From the NCBI GenBank assembly GCA_017447185.1, contig JAFSOC010000012.1:1-47997 (forward strand): a stretch of 47,997 nucleotides of DNA. The letters are read 5' to 3'. Under the pieces are notes generated by a model. The model saw only the letters and a program-made list of their open reading frames with translations, was not told the origin of the DNA and did no database searches. How positions within the stretch are numbered: the first letter of the stretch is position 1; each line of letters opens with the position of its first letter. Origin of the DNA: Clostridia bacterium (lineage in GTDB: Bacteria; Bacillota; Clostridia; Christensenellales; Aristaeellaceae). Both the position numbers and the translations under genes were made by a program. Below, piece by piece: positions 1-8,272 of the stretch.

Positions 1-74
1 ATACTTTTTCCTTCTTTGAAGTGTTCGTCAATGATTTTTAAAATTTGATCTTCTGACAATTTCCTTTTTCGCAT
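1..74 (-). CDS. N-terminal fragment of a helix-turn-helix protein, probably an IS transposase OrfA
   Basis: Reading the minus strand from ATG at 74, preceded by GGAGGGAGC as ribosome binding site, gives MRKRKLSEDQILKIIDEHFK followed by EGKS, and the frame runs off the left edge. The short basic start followed by a helix of the type 'seDQILkIIdehfkeG' resembles the first helix of helix-turn-helix domains in IS transposase subunits, but 24 residues are too few to assign a family. The DNA is visibly AT-richer than the sigma-factor gene next to it, which fits a mobile element. It could equally be another HTH protein. Confidence 0.45.
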   Translation of the reverse strand, partial: MRKRKLSEDQILKIIDEHFKEGKS

Positions 75-82
75 ATAAGATT

Positions 83-131
83 GCTCCCTCCATGTGACAG
101 TTTTTGTTTTCCTGTCTTTCATAGAGGGAGC
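83..131. repeat. 8-bp inverted repeat in the leader of the left-edge gene
   Basis: GCTCCCTC at 83-90 pairs with GAGGGAGC at 124-131, and a GACAG/CTGTC pair lies inside, making an imperfect long hairpin. On the minus strand the 3' arm is the GGAGGGAGC ribosome binding site of the gene starting at 74, so the structure could mask translation. It might also be part of an element end. Confidence 0.45.
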
Positions 132-180
132 ATATCAAAATCGCGGGAGGTTTTCCTTATGTTCCCCGGGGGAAAGGCAC

Positions 181-206
181 AAAAAAATGGCAGCCTTCCG
201 GCTGCC
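181..206 (-). terminator. Intrinsic terminator of the sigma-factor operon
   Basis: GGCAGCC (189-195), loop TTCC, GGCTGCC (200-206). On the minus strand the hairpin is followed by a run of seven T (complement of 181-187 region). It lies 16 bases downstream of the sigma-factor stop. Confidence 0.85.
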
Positions 207-221
207 GGGAAATGCGGGGGA

Positions 222-722
222 TCAGACGTCCAGCGACTTGCGCAGCATGAGGATCGCATTCTGGTGGCGGAGCTTGACCGCGCCGTAGGAGAGGTTCATC
301 ATCTCTGCGATCTCGGTCAGGGGTTTGCCGTCGTAATAGCGCAGGACGATGATGTCCATCAGCTGCTGCGGCAACTTGCGCAGGGCCGCGGCCAGCTCAG
401 TCATGTTCTCCTGGTTCAGGAGATCGGCATCCAGCTCAATATTGTCGGAAAGGTTCTCGTCCAGCTCCTCCGTGGGCTTCGTGCGGCGGAAATGGTCGAT
501 CACCGTGTTCCGCGTGATGGTGAAAACCCAGGTGTTCAGGGAAGCCTTCTCCGGATTAAACTCGTCGAGCTTGCGGAGAATCTTCTCGAATACTTCTGAA
601 CGCAAATCTTCCGCGTCCGCCGTATTCCGAATGCGGGCGCGGATATATCCCATGATTTTGCCGCCGTATTCCGTATAAATCTGCTCAATGTTAACGGATG
701 CTGCCATCCGGCTCGGAGCCAT
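222..722 (-). CDS. ECF-like sigma-70 family RNA polymerase sigma factor
   Basis: 166 residues, the size of a group 4 (extracytoplasmic function type) sigma factor made only of regions 2 and 4. Region 2 spans about residues 12-80, with the EDLRSEVFEKIL helix and the NTVIDHFRR stretch that normally melts and contacts the -10 element. Region 4 spans about 105-160, with LPQQLMDIIVLRYYDGKP and the helix-turn-helix LTEIAEMMNLSYGAVKLR that reads the -35 element. The start at 722 overlaps the end of the upstream small gene (stop at 691) by 32 bases, so translation is probably coupled. An internal ATG at 707 is an alternative. It stands divergent to the peptide-export operon beginning at 1070, which it may control, although I could not identify a clear ECF promoter. 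Followed by a terminator at 181-206. Confidence 0.9.
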   Translation of the reverse strand: MAPSRMAASVNIEQIYTEYGGKIMGYIRARIRNTADAEDLRSEVFEKILRKLDEFNPEKASLNTWVFTITRNTVIDHFRRTKPTEELDENLSDNIELDADLLNQENMTELAAALRKLPQQLMDIIVLRYYDGKPLTEIAEMMNLSYGAVKLRHQNAILMLRKSLDV

Positions 723-894
723 CCTCTTTTGCGGGACGGGCCGTCAGCGTTCCCGCTGCGTTCACCCATTCCATCTCGTCCATATTCAGCTCCCGGACGG
801 GGTAGCGGGAATGGACGGAATCAATGACGCTCTGAAGCGCGGCGTTTCCCTCGAACTTCTGATAGTCGAAGAGATTCTTCAGTGTGCGCTCCAT
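691..894 (-). CDS. Small conserved-looking protein encoded upstream of and overlapping the sigma factor
   Basis: 67 residues starting MERTLKNLFDYQKFEGN. The start at 894 is chosen because AAAGGAG sits 8 bases upstream. The in-frame ATG at 900 is too close to it, and the longer frame reaching 1047 has no ribosome binding site. The protein is soluble, without Cys or membrane segment, with an amphipathic N-terminal half and a flexible C-terminus. Its overlap with the sigma factor suggests a regulator of that factor (for example an anti-sigma peptide), but that is inference from position only. I do not recognise the family. Confidence 0.7.
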   Translation of the reverse strand: MERTLKNLFDYQKFEGNAALQSVIDSVHSRYPVRELNMDEMEWVNAAGTLTARPAKEDGSEPDGSIR

Positions 895-1069
895 GCTCAT
901 CACTCCTTTCAAGATTGATTTCACCAGTTTATACGGAGCATTACGGCAGGGTGGCAGCTGTTTCCAAAAGTATTTTGCGTTTTTTTTGCTGGACATTTTC
1001 GCAACTACCATCCATAATATAATAACAGAAGTCTGCGAAGATCGCAACGCCCTGGAAGGAGCATCGCAT

Positions 1070-1555
1070 ATGCAAAATCAACTATTTCGCCAAAAAAGTC
1101 TGGAAAGAATCCAGTCTCCGGAGGAAATGCACGACTATATGCGCGTCACAAGCCCGCGCCTGTGGATGATCCTGGCAGCCATCGTGATTCTGCTGGCCGG
1201 CTTCATTGCTTATGCCTCCACGACAACCATGGAAAGCACGGTGCCGATCAAGGTGCATGTGGACGTATTCGAATACAGGGAGAACGACAGTGAGGACTCG
1301 CCCCTGATCCGCAATTATTCCATTTACGCGGATATTCCGACGACCATGAAGGACGTCATTGACAACGGGAAGGTGGTCCGGATCGGGGACAGCGTTACCG
1401 GCAAGGTGTACTATATCGGCAACTCCAGGGACGATGAATACCTGAACGTGCTGATTGACCTGGATCCGGGTTCCTCGGCCCCGAAGGCAGGGGATTATGA
1501 CGCGGTGCTGGTGCTGGAGTCCAAGACGCCCATCAGCTTCCTCTGGAATAAATGA
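1070..1555 (+). CDS. Short HlyD/NHLM-type bacteriocin secretion protein
   Basis: 161 residues. The ATG at 1070 follows GGAAGGA at a good distance. The N-terminus (LFRQKSLERIQSPEEMHDYM, then RVTSPRLW) is the characteristic start of NHLM-system secretion proteins, which are membrane fusion proteins related to HlyD. One membrane helix lies at about residues 31-50 (WMILAAIVILLAGFIAYA). After it comes only a small beta-rich extracytoplasmic region with the typical VTGKVYYIG and DYDAVLVLESKTPISFLW ending. Full HlyD adaptors have about 350-400 residues, so the alpha-helical hairpin and lipoyl domains are missing. The frame is intact, which points to a naturally short version rather than a broken gene. 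First gene of the export operon, 69 bases before the peptidase-transporter. Confidence 0.8.
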   Translation: MQNQLFRQKSLERIQSPEEMHDYMRVTSPRLWMILAAIVILLAGFIAYASTTTMESTVPIKVHVDVFEYRENDSEDSPLIRNYSIYADIPTTMKDVIDNGKVVRIGDSVTGKVYYIGNSRDDEYLNVLIDLDPGSSAPKAGDYDAVLVLESKTPISFLWNK

Positions 1556-1624
1556 CGGATGCCTGCCTTTACGGATGAAATGCATTCTCCAATCCATCTT
1601 ATTGGATAAAAGGAAGAAAAGATT

Positions 1625-3805
1625 GTGAAGAAGACGAAGAAAAAGCCGGTCAGCGGCGGCGTGGCAAAGGTACCGGTCATCATGCAGATGGAAGCGCTGG
1701 AATGCGGCGCGGCCAGCCTTGCCATGGTGCTTGCCTATTACCAGAAGTGGATCCCGCTGGAGCAGGTACGCCTGGACTGCGGCGTATCCCGCGACGGATC
1801 CAACATGAAGAATGTTTACCTGGCCGCGAAAAACTACGGCCTGGATGTGCACGGATACCAGATGGAAGTGGACGTGCTGAAGAAGCAGGGAACCTTCCCC
1901 TGCATTATCCACTGGGACTTCAACCACTTTGTGGTGCTGGACGGATTCAAGGGCAACAAGGCCGTGCTGAATGATCCGGCCCGGGGCCTGGTAACGGTGT
2001 CCATGGAAGAGTTTGACGAATCCTTCACCGGCCTGGTGCTGACCTTTGCGCCGTCGGAGGAGTTTGTGCCTTCCGGCAAGCGCAAGAGCACGGTGGCCTT
2101 CGCCCGGAAACGGTTGAGGGGCGCGGGACCGGCGGTTTTCTTTATCGTGCTGACCACGGTGATTACCTACCTGTTCGGCGTGATCAAGCCGGTGATGAGC
2201 CGGATCTTCTACGACAAACTGCTGACCAAACAGGCGCCGACCTGGGTGAATCCGTTCCTCGTCATCATGGCGGCGCTGGCGGTATTTGAAATTGTTGTGC
2301 AGTGGGCATCGGTGATCTACAACCTGAAGATCAGCGGCAAGATGGCCATTGAGGGAAACGCTTCCTATATGTGGAAGGTGCTGCGCCTACCAATGGAATT
2401 CTTCTCCCAGCGGATGACGGGCGATATCCTGCAGCGGCAGGGAACCAACGCCTCCATCGCAGGAACCCTGGTGGAAACCGTGGCTCCGCTGGCGCTGAAT
2501 ACGATCATGATGGTGTTCTACCTGGTGATCATGCTGCGCTACAGCGTCTGGATGACGCTGGTGGGCCTGCTTTCCCTGCTGATCAACATCGGCGTGGCCC
2601 AGTACCTGTCGAAGAAGCGCGTGAATCTGATGCGCGTACAGATGCGGGACGAAGGCAAGCTGGTTTCCACCACCATGGCCGGAATCAGCATGGCTGAGAC
2701 CATTAAGGCCTCCGGCGCGGAAGACGGATTCTTCCGGAAATGGAGCGGATACCAGGCGTCCGTGAACGCCCAGGAAGTCCGCTATACCACCCTGAACGAG
2801 CGGATCGGCATTATTCCGCAGTTCATCAACACCGCCAGCGGCTACATGGTGCTGTTCATGGGCGTGCAGCTGGCGATGATGGGCCAGTTTACCCTGGGTA
2901 TGATCACCACCTTCCAGGGCCTGCTGACCTCCTTCATGGGACCTGCGGAAACGCTGGTGTCCGCCGGGCAGACGATCCAGGAAATGCGTACCGAAATGGA
3001 ACGTGTGGAAGACGTGCTGGAATACCCGGATGACCCGGTGATGCAGTACGGCGCGGAAAACAACAGCGATGATGCCTACGACAAACTGAAGGGCGATGTG
3101 GAACTGAAGAACGTGACATTCGGCTATTCCCGGCTGGGGAACGCGAATGTGACGGATTTCTCCATGCACCTGAAACCCGGCCAGCGGATCGCCATTGTCG
3201 GTCCCAGCGGCTGCGGCAAATCCACCATCAGCAAGCTGATCACAGGGCTGTATCAGCCCTGGTCCGGCGAAATCCTGTTTGACGGGAAGCCCATCCAGGA
3301 GATTCCGCGTAACGTGTTTACCGGATCGGTGGCCATGGTGGACCAGGATATCGTGCTGTTTGAAGACACCATCTCCAACAACATCCGGATGTGGGACGAG
3401 TCCATCGCCGAATTCGAAATGATCCTGGCGGCGCGGGACGCCCAGATGCATGAAGACATCCTGCAGCGGCCGGGCGGCTACCAGGGCAAGCTGATTGAAA
3501 ACGGCAAGGATCTGAGCGGCGGACAGCGGCAGCGGCTGGAGATCGCGCGGGTGCTGGCCCAGGATCCCTCCGTGATCCTGCTGGACGAAGCCACCAGTGC
3601 ACTGGATGCGAAAACGGAATATGAACTGGTAAAGGCCATCAAGGACCGCGGGATTTCCTGCATCGTGGTGGCACACCGTCTGTCGACCATTCGCGACTGC
3701 GACGAGATTATCGTGCTGGAAGGCGGCCACATCGTCGAACGCGGAACCCATGACGAGCTGTACGCAAAGGGCGGCGCCTATGCGGAGCTCGTGACCAGCG
3801 AGTAA
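1625..3805 (+). CDS. NHLP-family peptide export ABC transporter with C39 peptidase, permease and ATPase
   Basis: 726 residues, GTG start at 1625 after AGGAAGAAAAG. Domain order: C39 leader peptidase (about 10-140) with Cys27 in LECGAASLAMV, the oxyanion Gln21, His101 in WDFNHFVVL and Asp117 in NDPARG, all in place. Six-helix ABC permease (about 160-450). Nucleotide-binding domain (about 480-726) with Walker A GPSGCGKST, signature LSGGQRQR, Walker B VILLDEATSALD and H-loop AHRLSTI. Such proteins cleave a double-glycine type leader from a peptide and export the product. The next gene starts 16 bases downstream, and the two probably form a heteromeric exporter. No precursor peptide or modifying enzyme is visible in the window. 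Confidence 0.93.
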   Translation: MKKTKKKPVSGGVAKVPVIMQMEALECGAASLAMVLAYYQKWIPLEQVRLDCGVSRDGSNMKNVYLAAKNYGLDVHGYQMEVDVLKKQGTFPCIIHWDFNHFVVLDGFKGNKAVLNDPARGLVTVSMEEFDESFTGLVLTFAPSEEFVPSGKRKSTVAFARKRLRGAGPAVFFIVLTTVITYLFGVIKPVMSRIFYDKLLTKQAPTWVNPFLVIMAALAVFEIVVQWASVIYNLKISGKMAIEGNASYMWKVLRLPMEFFSQRMTGDILQRQGTNASIAGTLVETVAPLALNTIMMVFYLVIMLRYSVWMTLVGLLSLLINIGVAQYLSKKRVNLMRVQMRDEGKLVSTTMAGISMAETIKASGAEDGFFRKWSGYQASVNAQEVRYTTLNERIGIIPQFINTASGYMVLFMGVQLAMMGQFTLGMITTFQGLLTSFMGPAETLVSAGQTIQEMRTEMERVEDVLEYPDDPVMQYGAENNSDDAYDKLKGDVELKNVTFGYSRLGNANVTDFSMHLKPGQRIAIVGPSGCGKSTISKLITGLYQPWSGEILFDGKPIQEIPRNVFTGSVAMVDQDIVLFEDTISNNIRMWDESIAEFEMILAARDAQMHEDILQRPGGYQGKLIENGKDLSGGQRQRLEIARVLAQDPSVILLDEATSALDAKTEYELVKAIKDRGISCIVVAHRLSTIRDCDEIIVLEGGHIVERGTHDELYAKGGAYAELVTSE

Positions 3806-3821
3806 GAAAGGAGGAGTCCGA

Positions 3822-6032
3822 GTGGGTTGGTTTAATGAACAAATCCGCCAGCGCATGGAAAGCGACCAGAACATCCTGGAAGACTCCTTCTTCCGGATGG
3901 CCAGCGTTGTCATGGACAAGTGGAACGCGGACCGGCTGGAGGACCAGCGGCTGATCGCGAAGGAAACGCTGGATGAGATCCTGAAGTTCTACCATCACAA
4001 GCCTGTGGACATTCCGGAAGATATCCGGGACGTGCACGAGCAGCTGAAATACGTGCTCCGGCCGACGGGCTTGATGGTCCGCGAAGTGAAGCTGGAAGAG
4101 AACTGGCAGAATGATGCCTTCGGCCCGATGCTGGGCTATATCCGGGAGACCGGGGAAACGGTGGCGCTGCTGCCGGGAACGGTATTCGGATATTTCTACA
4201 AGGATCCGGTCACGGGACAGAAGATCCGGATTACCAAGAAAAACGCGAAGATGTTCACCCGGGACGCGCTGTGCTTCTACCAGCCGCTCCCCATGAAGAA
4301 GCTGGGCGTGAAGGATCTGCTGATCTATATGAAGAACAGCATTTCCACCGGCGACATCATCCAGATCCTGCTGGCCACGCTGGCCTGCACGCTGATCGGC
4401 TTCATTGAGCCGCGGATCTACAACCTGGTGACCGGCAAGGTCATGAACAGCCAGAACACAAGCCTGATGATCGGCCTGATGATCTTCCTGCTGTGCAGCG
4501 CCTTCTCCAGCCGGCTGATCGAACTGGTGCGGTCGCTGCTGATGGCGCGGCTGAACACCAAGACCACCCAGGCGGTGCAGGCATCGGTTATGATGCGGAT
4601 CCTGTCGCTGCCGGTGAGTTTCTTCCGGAAGTTCTCCTCCGGTGAACTGCACAGCCGCGCCAGCAGCGTCAGTTCACTGTGCAGTATGATCCTCAGCAAT
4701 ATCCTGGGCGTCGGCCTGAGCAGCCTGATGTCCCTGCTGTACGTGACACAGATCTTCCGCTATGCGCCGGCCCTGGTGGTGCCCGCGGTGCTGATCATCG
4801 TATCCACGGTGGTGGTGAGCGTGCTGGCCTCCTTCGTGCAGATCGGCATTTCCCGGAAGAAGATGAAGCTGCAGGCGGAAGAAACCGGCATGAGCTACGC
4901 CATCATGAACGGTATCCAGAAGGTGCGCCTGTCCGGCTCCGAGAAGCGGATGTTTGCCCGGTGGGGCCGCCTGTACGCAAGAAGCAGCCGGCTGGAATAC
5001 AATCCGCCCATGTTCATCAAGATCAACAAGGTGATTACCGCCGCCATCTCCCTGATCGGCACAGTGGTGCTGTACTACCTGGCCATCAATACGAACGTGG
5101 CCGGCAGCGAATATATCGCGTTCAACGCGGCGTACGCCCGCGTGATGGGCGCCTTCACCTCCCTGGCGGGCATCGCGATTTCCATCGCCTCCATCAAGCC
5201 GGTGCTGGAAATGGCGGAGCCGATCCTGCAGGCGGAGCCGGAAGTGGCTGAGGAAAAGGCCGCGGTGGACGAGGTGTCCGGCTATATCGAAATGAGCCAC
5301 GTGACCTTCCGGTATGACGACAACTCGCCCTACGTGCTGGAGGACCTGAACCTGACGGTCAAGGCCGGCGAGTACGTCGCCATTGTCGGGCGCACGGGCT
5401 GCGGCAAATCCACGCTGGTGCGCCTGCTGCTCGGATTCGAGAAGCCGGAGAAGGGCGCCATCTTCTATGACCGCCGCGACATGGAACACCTGGATCCCCG
5501 GTCCCTGCGCAAGCATATCGGCGTCGTGATCCAGAACGGGGCGCTGTTCCAGGGCGATATCTTCTCCAATATCACGATTTCCGCCCCGCAGCTGACGCTG
5601 GACGACGCCTGGGAGGCGGCGGAAATGGCCGGTATCGCCCAGGACATCCGGGAGATGCCCATGGGCATGCAGACGGTCATCTCCGAAGGCCAGGGCGGCA
5701 TTTCCGGCGGCCAGAAGCAGAGGCTGATGATCGCCCGGGCGGTGGCGCCCAAGCCGAAGATCCTGATCTTCGACGAGGCCACGTCCGCACTGGACAATAA
5801 GACGCAGAAACAGGTTTCAGACGCGCTGGACAAGCTGAACTGCACGCGCATCATCATCGCGCACCGGCTGAGCACGATCCGCAACTGCGACCGGATCCTG
5901 GTGATGGACAAGGGCGCGATCATCGAGGAAGGCAAATACGAAGACCTGATCGCAAAGAAAGGCTACTTCGCCGAACTGGTGGCCCGGCAACGGCTGGACC
6001 AGGAGTCGGAAACGGAAAAAACTGAAGCATAA
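3822..6032 (+). CDS. NHLP-family peptide export ABC transporter, permease/ATPase subunit without peptidase
   Basis: 736 residues, GTG start at 3822 behind AAAGGAGGAG. The N-terminal about 170 residues have no C39 motifs and correspond to the degenerate, cytosolic front domain seen in the second subunit of NHLP export systems. The permease follows (about 175-450), then the ATPase with GRTGCGKST, ISGGQKQR, ILIFDEATSALD and AHRLSTI. Partner of the peptidase-containing transporter 16 bases upstream. Ends at a bidirectional terminator. Its front domain is shorter than in long members of the family (roughly 900 residues or more from memory), so this may be a reduced version. Confidence 0.9.
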   Translation: MGWFNEQIRQRMESDQNILEDSFFRMASVVMDKWNADRLEDQRLIAKETLDEILKFYHHKPVDIPEDIRDVHEQLKYVLRPTGLMVREVKLEENWQNDAFGPMLGYIRETGETVALLPGTVFGYFYKDPVTGQKIRITKKNAKMFTRDALCFYQPLPMKKLGVKDLLIYMKNSISTGDIIQILLATLACTLIGFIEPRIYNLVTGKVMNSQNTSLMIGLMIFLLCSAFSSRLIELVRSLLMARLNTKTTQAVQASVMMRILSLPVSFFRKFSSGELHSRASSVSSLCSMILSNILGVGLSSLMSLLYVTQIFRYAPALVVPAVLIIVSTVVVSVLASFVQIGISRKKMKLQAEETGMSYAIMNGIQKVRLSGSEKRMFARWGRLYARSSRLEYNPPMFIKINKVITAAISLIGTVVLYYLAINTNVAGSEYIAFNAAYARVMGAFTSLAGIAISIASIKPVLEMAEPILQAEPEVAEEKAAVDEVSGYIEMSHVTFRYDDNSPYVLEDLNLTVKAGEYVAIVGRTGCGKSTLVRLLLGFEKPEKGAIFYDRRDMEHLDPRSLRKHIGVVIQNGALFQGDIFSNITISAPQLTLDDAWEAAEMAGIAQDIREMPMGMQTVISEGQGGISGGQKQRLMIARAVAPKPKILIFDEATSALDNKTQKQVSDALDKLNCTRIIIAHRLSTIRNCDRILVMDKGAIIEEGKYEDLIAKKGYFAELVARQRLDQESETEKTEA

Positions 6033-6034
6033 AA

Positions 6035-6072
6035 AGAAGGACGGGAACCGGTTGGTTCCCATCCTTCTTTTA
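6035..6072. terminator. Bidirectional intrinsic terminator between the export operon and preA-like gene
   Basis: Stem of about 14 pairs with one mismatch (AGAAGGA-GGGAACC, 6035-6049, with GGTTCCC-TCCTTCT, 6054-6068) and a GGTT loop, flanked by T runs on both strands. It separates two convergent genes. Confidence 0.88.
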
Positions 6073-6077
6073 TTCTG

Positions 6078-7580
6078 TCAGCGTTTTTTGACCCGCTTGA
6101 CCCCGGGGGTAATGGCTCCCTGGGGGCAGACCAGGCGGCAGAGGTGGCAGCCTACGCATCTCCGGCCGTTGAGGACCGGGCGGCGGTTCTCATCCAGCTT
6201 CAGGGCGCTGTGGCCGCCGTCCGCGCAGGAAATGGTGCAGCGGCCGCAGCCGATGCAGCGCGCGGGGTCAATGGAGGGATAGACGATCGTATCGCGCTCG
6301 AGCACGTCGGTGCTTTCACTGAGGGAATCCAGGCCGAGGCCGATGGCTTCCTTCACGCTGCTGAAGCCCTTTTCCGTCAGGTACAGGTTCAGGCCGGCCT
6401 TCAGATCGTCAATGATCCGGTAGCCGTACTGCATGACCGCGGTGGCTACCTGCACGGAGCTGCTGCCCAGGAGGATGAACTCCAGGGCGTCATTCCAGGT
6501 TTCGATTCCGCCCATGCCGGAGATGTGCATCCCCTTCAGGGCCTTGTTCTGCGCCAGTTCGGAGATGAAGCGCAGGGCGATGGGCCGGACCGCGTTGCCG
6601 CTGTAGCCGCCGAAGGAGCTCCGGCCGTGAACGGCGGGGGAGGCTACATAGGTATGCACATTCAGGTCCATGACGGATTTGATCGTATTGATGGCGGAAA
6701 TCCCGTCTGCTCCGCCGCGCTTCGCCGCTTCCGCCGCAGAGCTCATTTCAGCCACATTGGGCGTCAGCTTCGCGAGGACCGGGATACCGCAGGCCTTTTT
6801 CGCGGCGCGGGTGAAGCGTTCCACCAGCTCCGGCACCTGGCCGATATCGCTGCCGAGGCCGCCTTCGGCCATGTTCGGGCAGGAGAAGTTCAGCTCCACG
6901 GCGTCGGCACCGTTTTCCTCACAGAGGCGGGCCAGCTCGCCCCATTCCGCCTCATCCTTGCCCATGATGGAGGCAAGGATAAACTTGGAAGGATACTTTT
7001 TCTTCAGCTTGCGGATGATTTCCATATTTTCATCCACGCTCTGGTCGGACAGCTGTTCGATGTTCTTGAAGCCCATGATGCTCCCGTCGCCGCCGGAAAT
7101 AGCGGAGAAGCGGGGAGAAACCTCCTTGATGTCCATGGAGCAGATGGTCTTGAAGGCAGCGCCGGCCCAGCCGGCTTCGAAGGCGCGGGCGCACATATTA
7201 TAGGTGCTCGCGACGACGGAAGAGGCCAGCAGGAAAGGATTCTCCAGCGGGATGCCGCAGAAGTCGCACGCGAGGCGGCTCTCATCCGAGGGAAGCTGTG
7301 TTTCGCACAGGGGCTTGACCTGGTAGTACAGGCGGTTGATCAGCTCGCGGATCTGAACTTCGGACGGCCGGACACAGTGGCGCTCACAGGGGGCGCGGCA
7401 GGTCAGGCAGGGATTGGATTCCGGCAGGCGGCTGACGGCGACCTGCTCGTTTTCAAACCAGATATTACGCAGCAGGGATGCCGGATCCATCTCCATACAG
7501 GCGGCGGTGCAGGGTGCGTCCGCGCAAAGCGCGCACTGGATCATGTCTGAACGGGAAATAACCGGAGTGGACTGGATCAT
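6078..7580 (-). CDS. preA: PreA-like NAD-dependent dihydropyrimidine dehydrogenase subunit with extra N-terminal Fe-S domain
   Basis: 500 residues from ATG 7580, chosen because AGGAGGAG lies just upstream. Three parts: (1) an N-terminal Cys-rich region (about 1-85) with CALCADAPCTAAC and CLTCRAPCERHC, like the Fe-S domain normally at the N-terminus of the partner PreT or of long dihydropyrimidine dehydrogenases. (2) A dihydroorotate dehydrogenase-like FMN barrel (about 105-400) with NFSC, whose Cys matches the catalytic Cys of mammalian enzyme DPYD, plus KLTPN and GGIETW. (3) Two ferredoxin motifs, CIGCGRCTISC and CVGCHLCRLVC, near the end. The family reduces uracil/thymine or runs the reverse reaction. 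No preT or later pyrimidine-catabolism gene is adjacent, so the electron partner and even the substrate are open. Confidence 0.85.
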   Translation of the reverse strand: MIQSTPVISRSDMIQCALCADAPCTAACMEMDPASLLRNIWFENEQVAVSRLPESNPCLTCRAPCERHCVRPSEVQIRELINRLYYQVKPLCETQLPSDESRLACDFCGIPLENPFLLASSVVASTYNMCARAFEAGWAGAAFKTICSMDIKEVSPRFSAISGGDGSIMGFKNIEQLSDQSVDENMEIIRKLKKKYPSKFILASIMGKDEAEWGELARLCEENGADAVELNFSCPNMAEGGLGSDIGQVPELVERFTRAAKKACGIPVLAKLTPNVAEMSSAAEAAKRGGADGISAINTIKSVMDLNVHTYVASPAVHGRSSFGGYSGNAVRPIALRFISELAQNKALKGMHISGMGGIETWNDALEFILLGSSSVQVATAVMQYGYRIIDDLKAGLNLYLTEKGFSSVKEAIGLGLDSLSESTDVLERDTIVYPSIDPARCIGCGRCTISCADGGHSALKLDENRRPVLNGRRCVGCHLCRLVCPQGAITPGVKRVKKR

Positions 7581-7610
7581 GCAGAAACTCCTCCTATGCA
7601 TCAGGTTACA

Positions 7611-7641
7611 AAAAAGGCATTCCCGGAGAACCGGAAATGCC
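7611..7641 (-). terminator. Intrinsic terminator of the STAS operon
   Basis: GGCATTCCCGG (7616-7626), loop AGAA, CCGGAAATGCC (7631-7641) with one internal mismatch. On the minus strand a T run follows (complement of 7610-7615). It lies 14 bases after the stop of the kinase-like gene and in the leader of the preA-like gene. Confidence 0.8.
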
Positions 7642-7654
7642 GATCGAATCAATA

Positions 7655-8257
7655 TCAGGCCATCTTCTTGACGATGGTCATTTCCACAGTGCGGCCGCGG
7701 ATGCTGATTTTTATATCGTCCGCCACGTGGGCGACAACGGATTTCTCCAGCTCGTCCCACGCCTCACGGGCGATGGGATCGTTCTCCCCGCGGGAGTTGA
7801 GCTGTTCCTGGTACCGCAGGAGGGACCATTCATAGTCCAGCGCGGAACCGGTGGAGGAATCGGAATACATCGCGGAGAAGAGGGGACCGGCACTGGCGGC
7901 CACGTCCGCATCAGCTTCGACATCGAAGAAATTCCGCAGGCGGCCCATTAAGCCACGGGCGGATTCATTCTTCCCGGAGGTGGAGGTGGAAAGCAGGCGC
8001 TCCCGCTTTTCACTGTCCATCGTGGTGTTGACCCGGAGGTGGAGCTGGAAGACATCATCATTGTCTTCAATCCAGAATTCACCTTCCGTCTCACCGGTGA
8101 TGGAACGGATGATGCCCATCATCTCTTCCGTCAGGAGACGCAGATGCAGCGCGTTTTTCCGGGACAGGCCCTTATACTCGGCAACAAAATCCGCCTGCTG
8201 CAGCGCGGTCTCCATCCGGCTGCCCCGGGAGGAGACATTAATGACATCTGTTTTCAT
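7655..8257 (-). CDS. RsbW-like ATP-binding protein, putative anti-sigma kinase
   Basis: 200 residues. The region around residues 25-110 reads like a degenerate GHKL/HATPase fold: LSRKNALHLRLLTEEMMGIIR at the N-box position, EDNDDVFQLHL at the G1 position and SGKNESARGLMGRL at the G2 position. Together with the STAS gene 15 bases upstream it looks like a partner-switching pair in which a kinase phosphorylates the antagonist. The canonical Asn of the N-box is not obvious (Glu-Glu occupies it), so activity is uncertain. The C-terminal about 80 residues have no motif I recognise. No sigma factor gene of the SigB/SigF type is nearby. Confidence 0.75.
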   Translation of the reverse strand: MKTDVINVSSRGSRMETALQQADFVAEYKGLSRKNALHLRLLTEEMMGIIRSITGETEGEFWIEDNDDVFQLHLRVNTTMDSEKRERLLSTSTSGKNESARGLMGRLRNFFDVEADADVAASAGPLFSAMYSDSSTGSALDYEWSLLRYQEQLNSRGENDPIAREAWDELEKSVVAHVADDIKISIRGRTVEMTIVKKMA

Positions 8258-8272
8258 ACCGGCAGTTACCCC

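Noticed and set aside
922-960. ECF-type promoter (GGAAAC and CGTA on the minus strand) before the small gene and sigma factor
   Set aside because: The two words are only 14 bases apart instead of about 16-17, so autoregulation is not supported.
996-1023. Promoter for the export operon
   Set aside because: A TATAAT at 1018-1023 is clear but no -35 box of either housekeeping or ECF type stands at the right distance, so it is not listed as a feature.
2387-3919. 510-codon frame on the minus strand opposite the peptidase-transporter
   Set aside because: His/Gln-rich antisense product of a GC-biased gene, no motif. Similar long shadows occur opposite most genes here.
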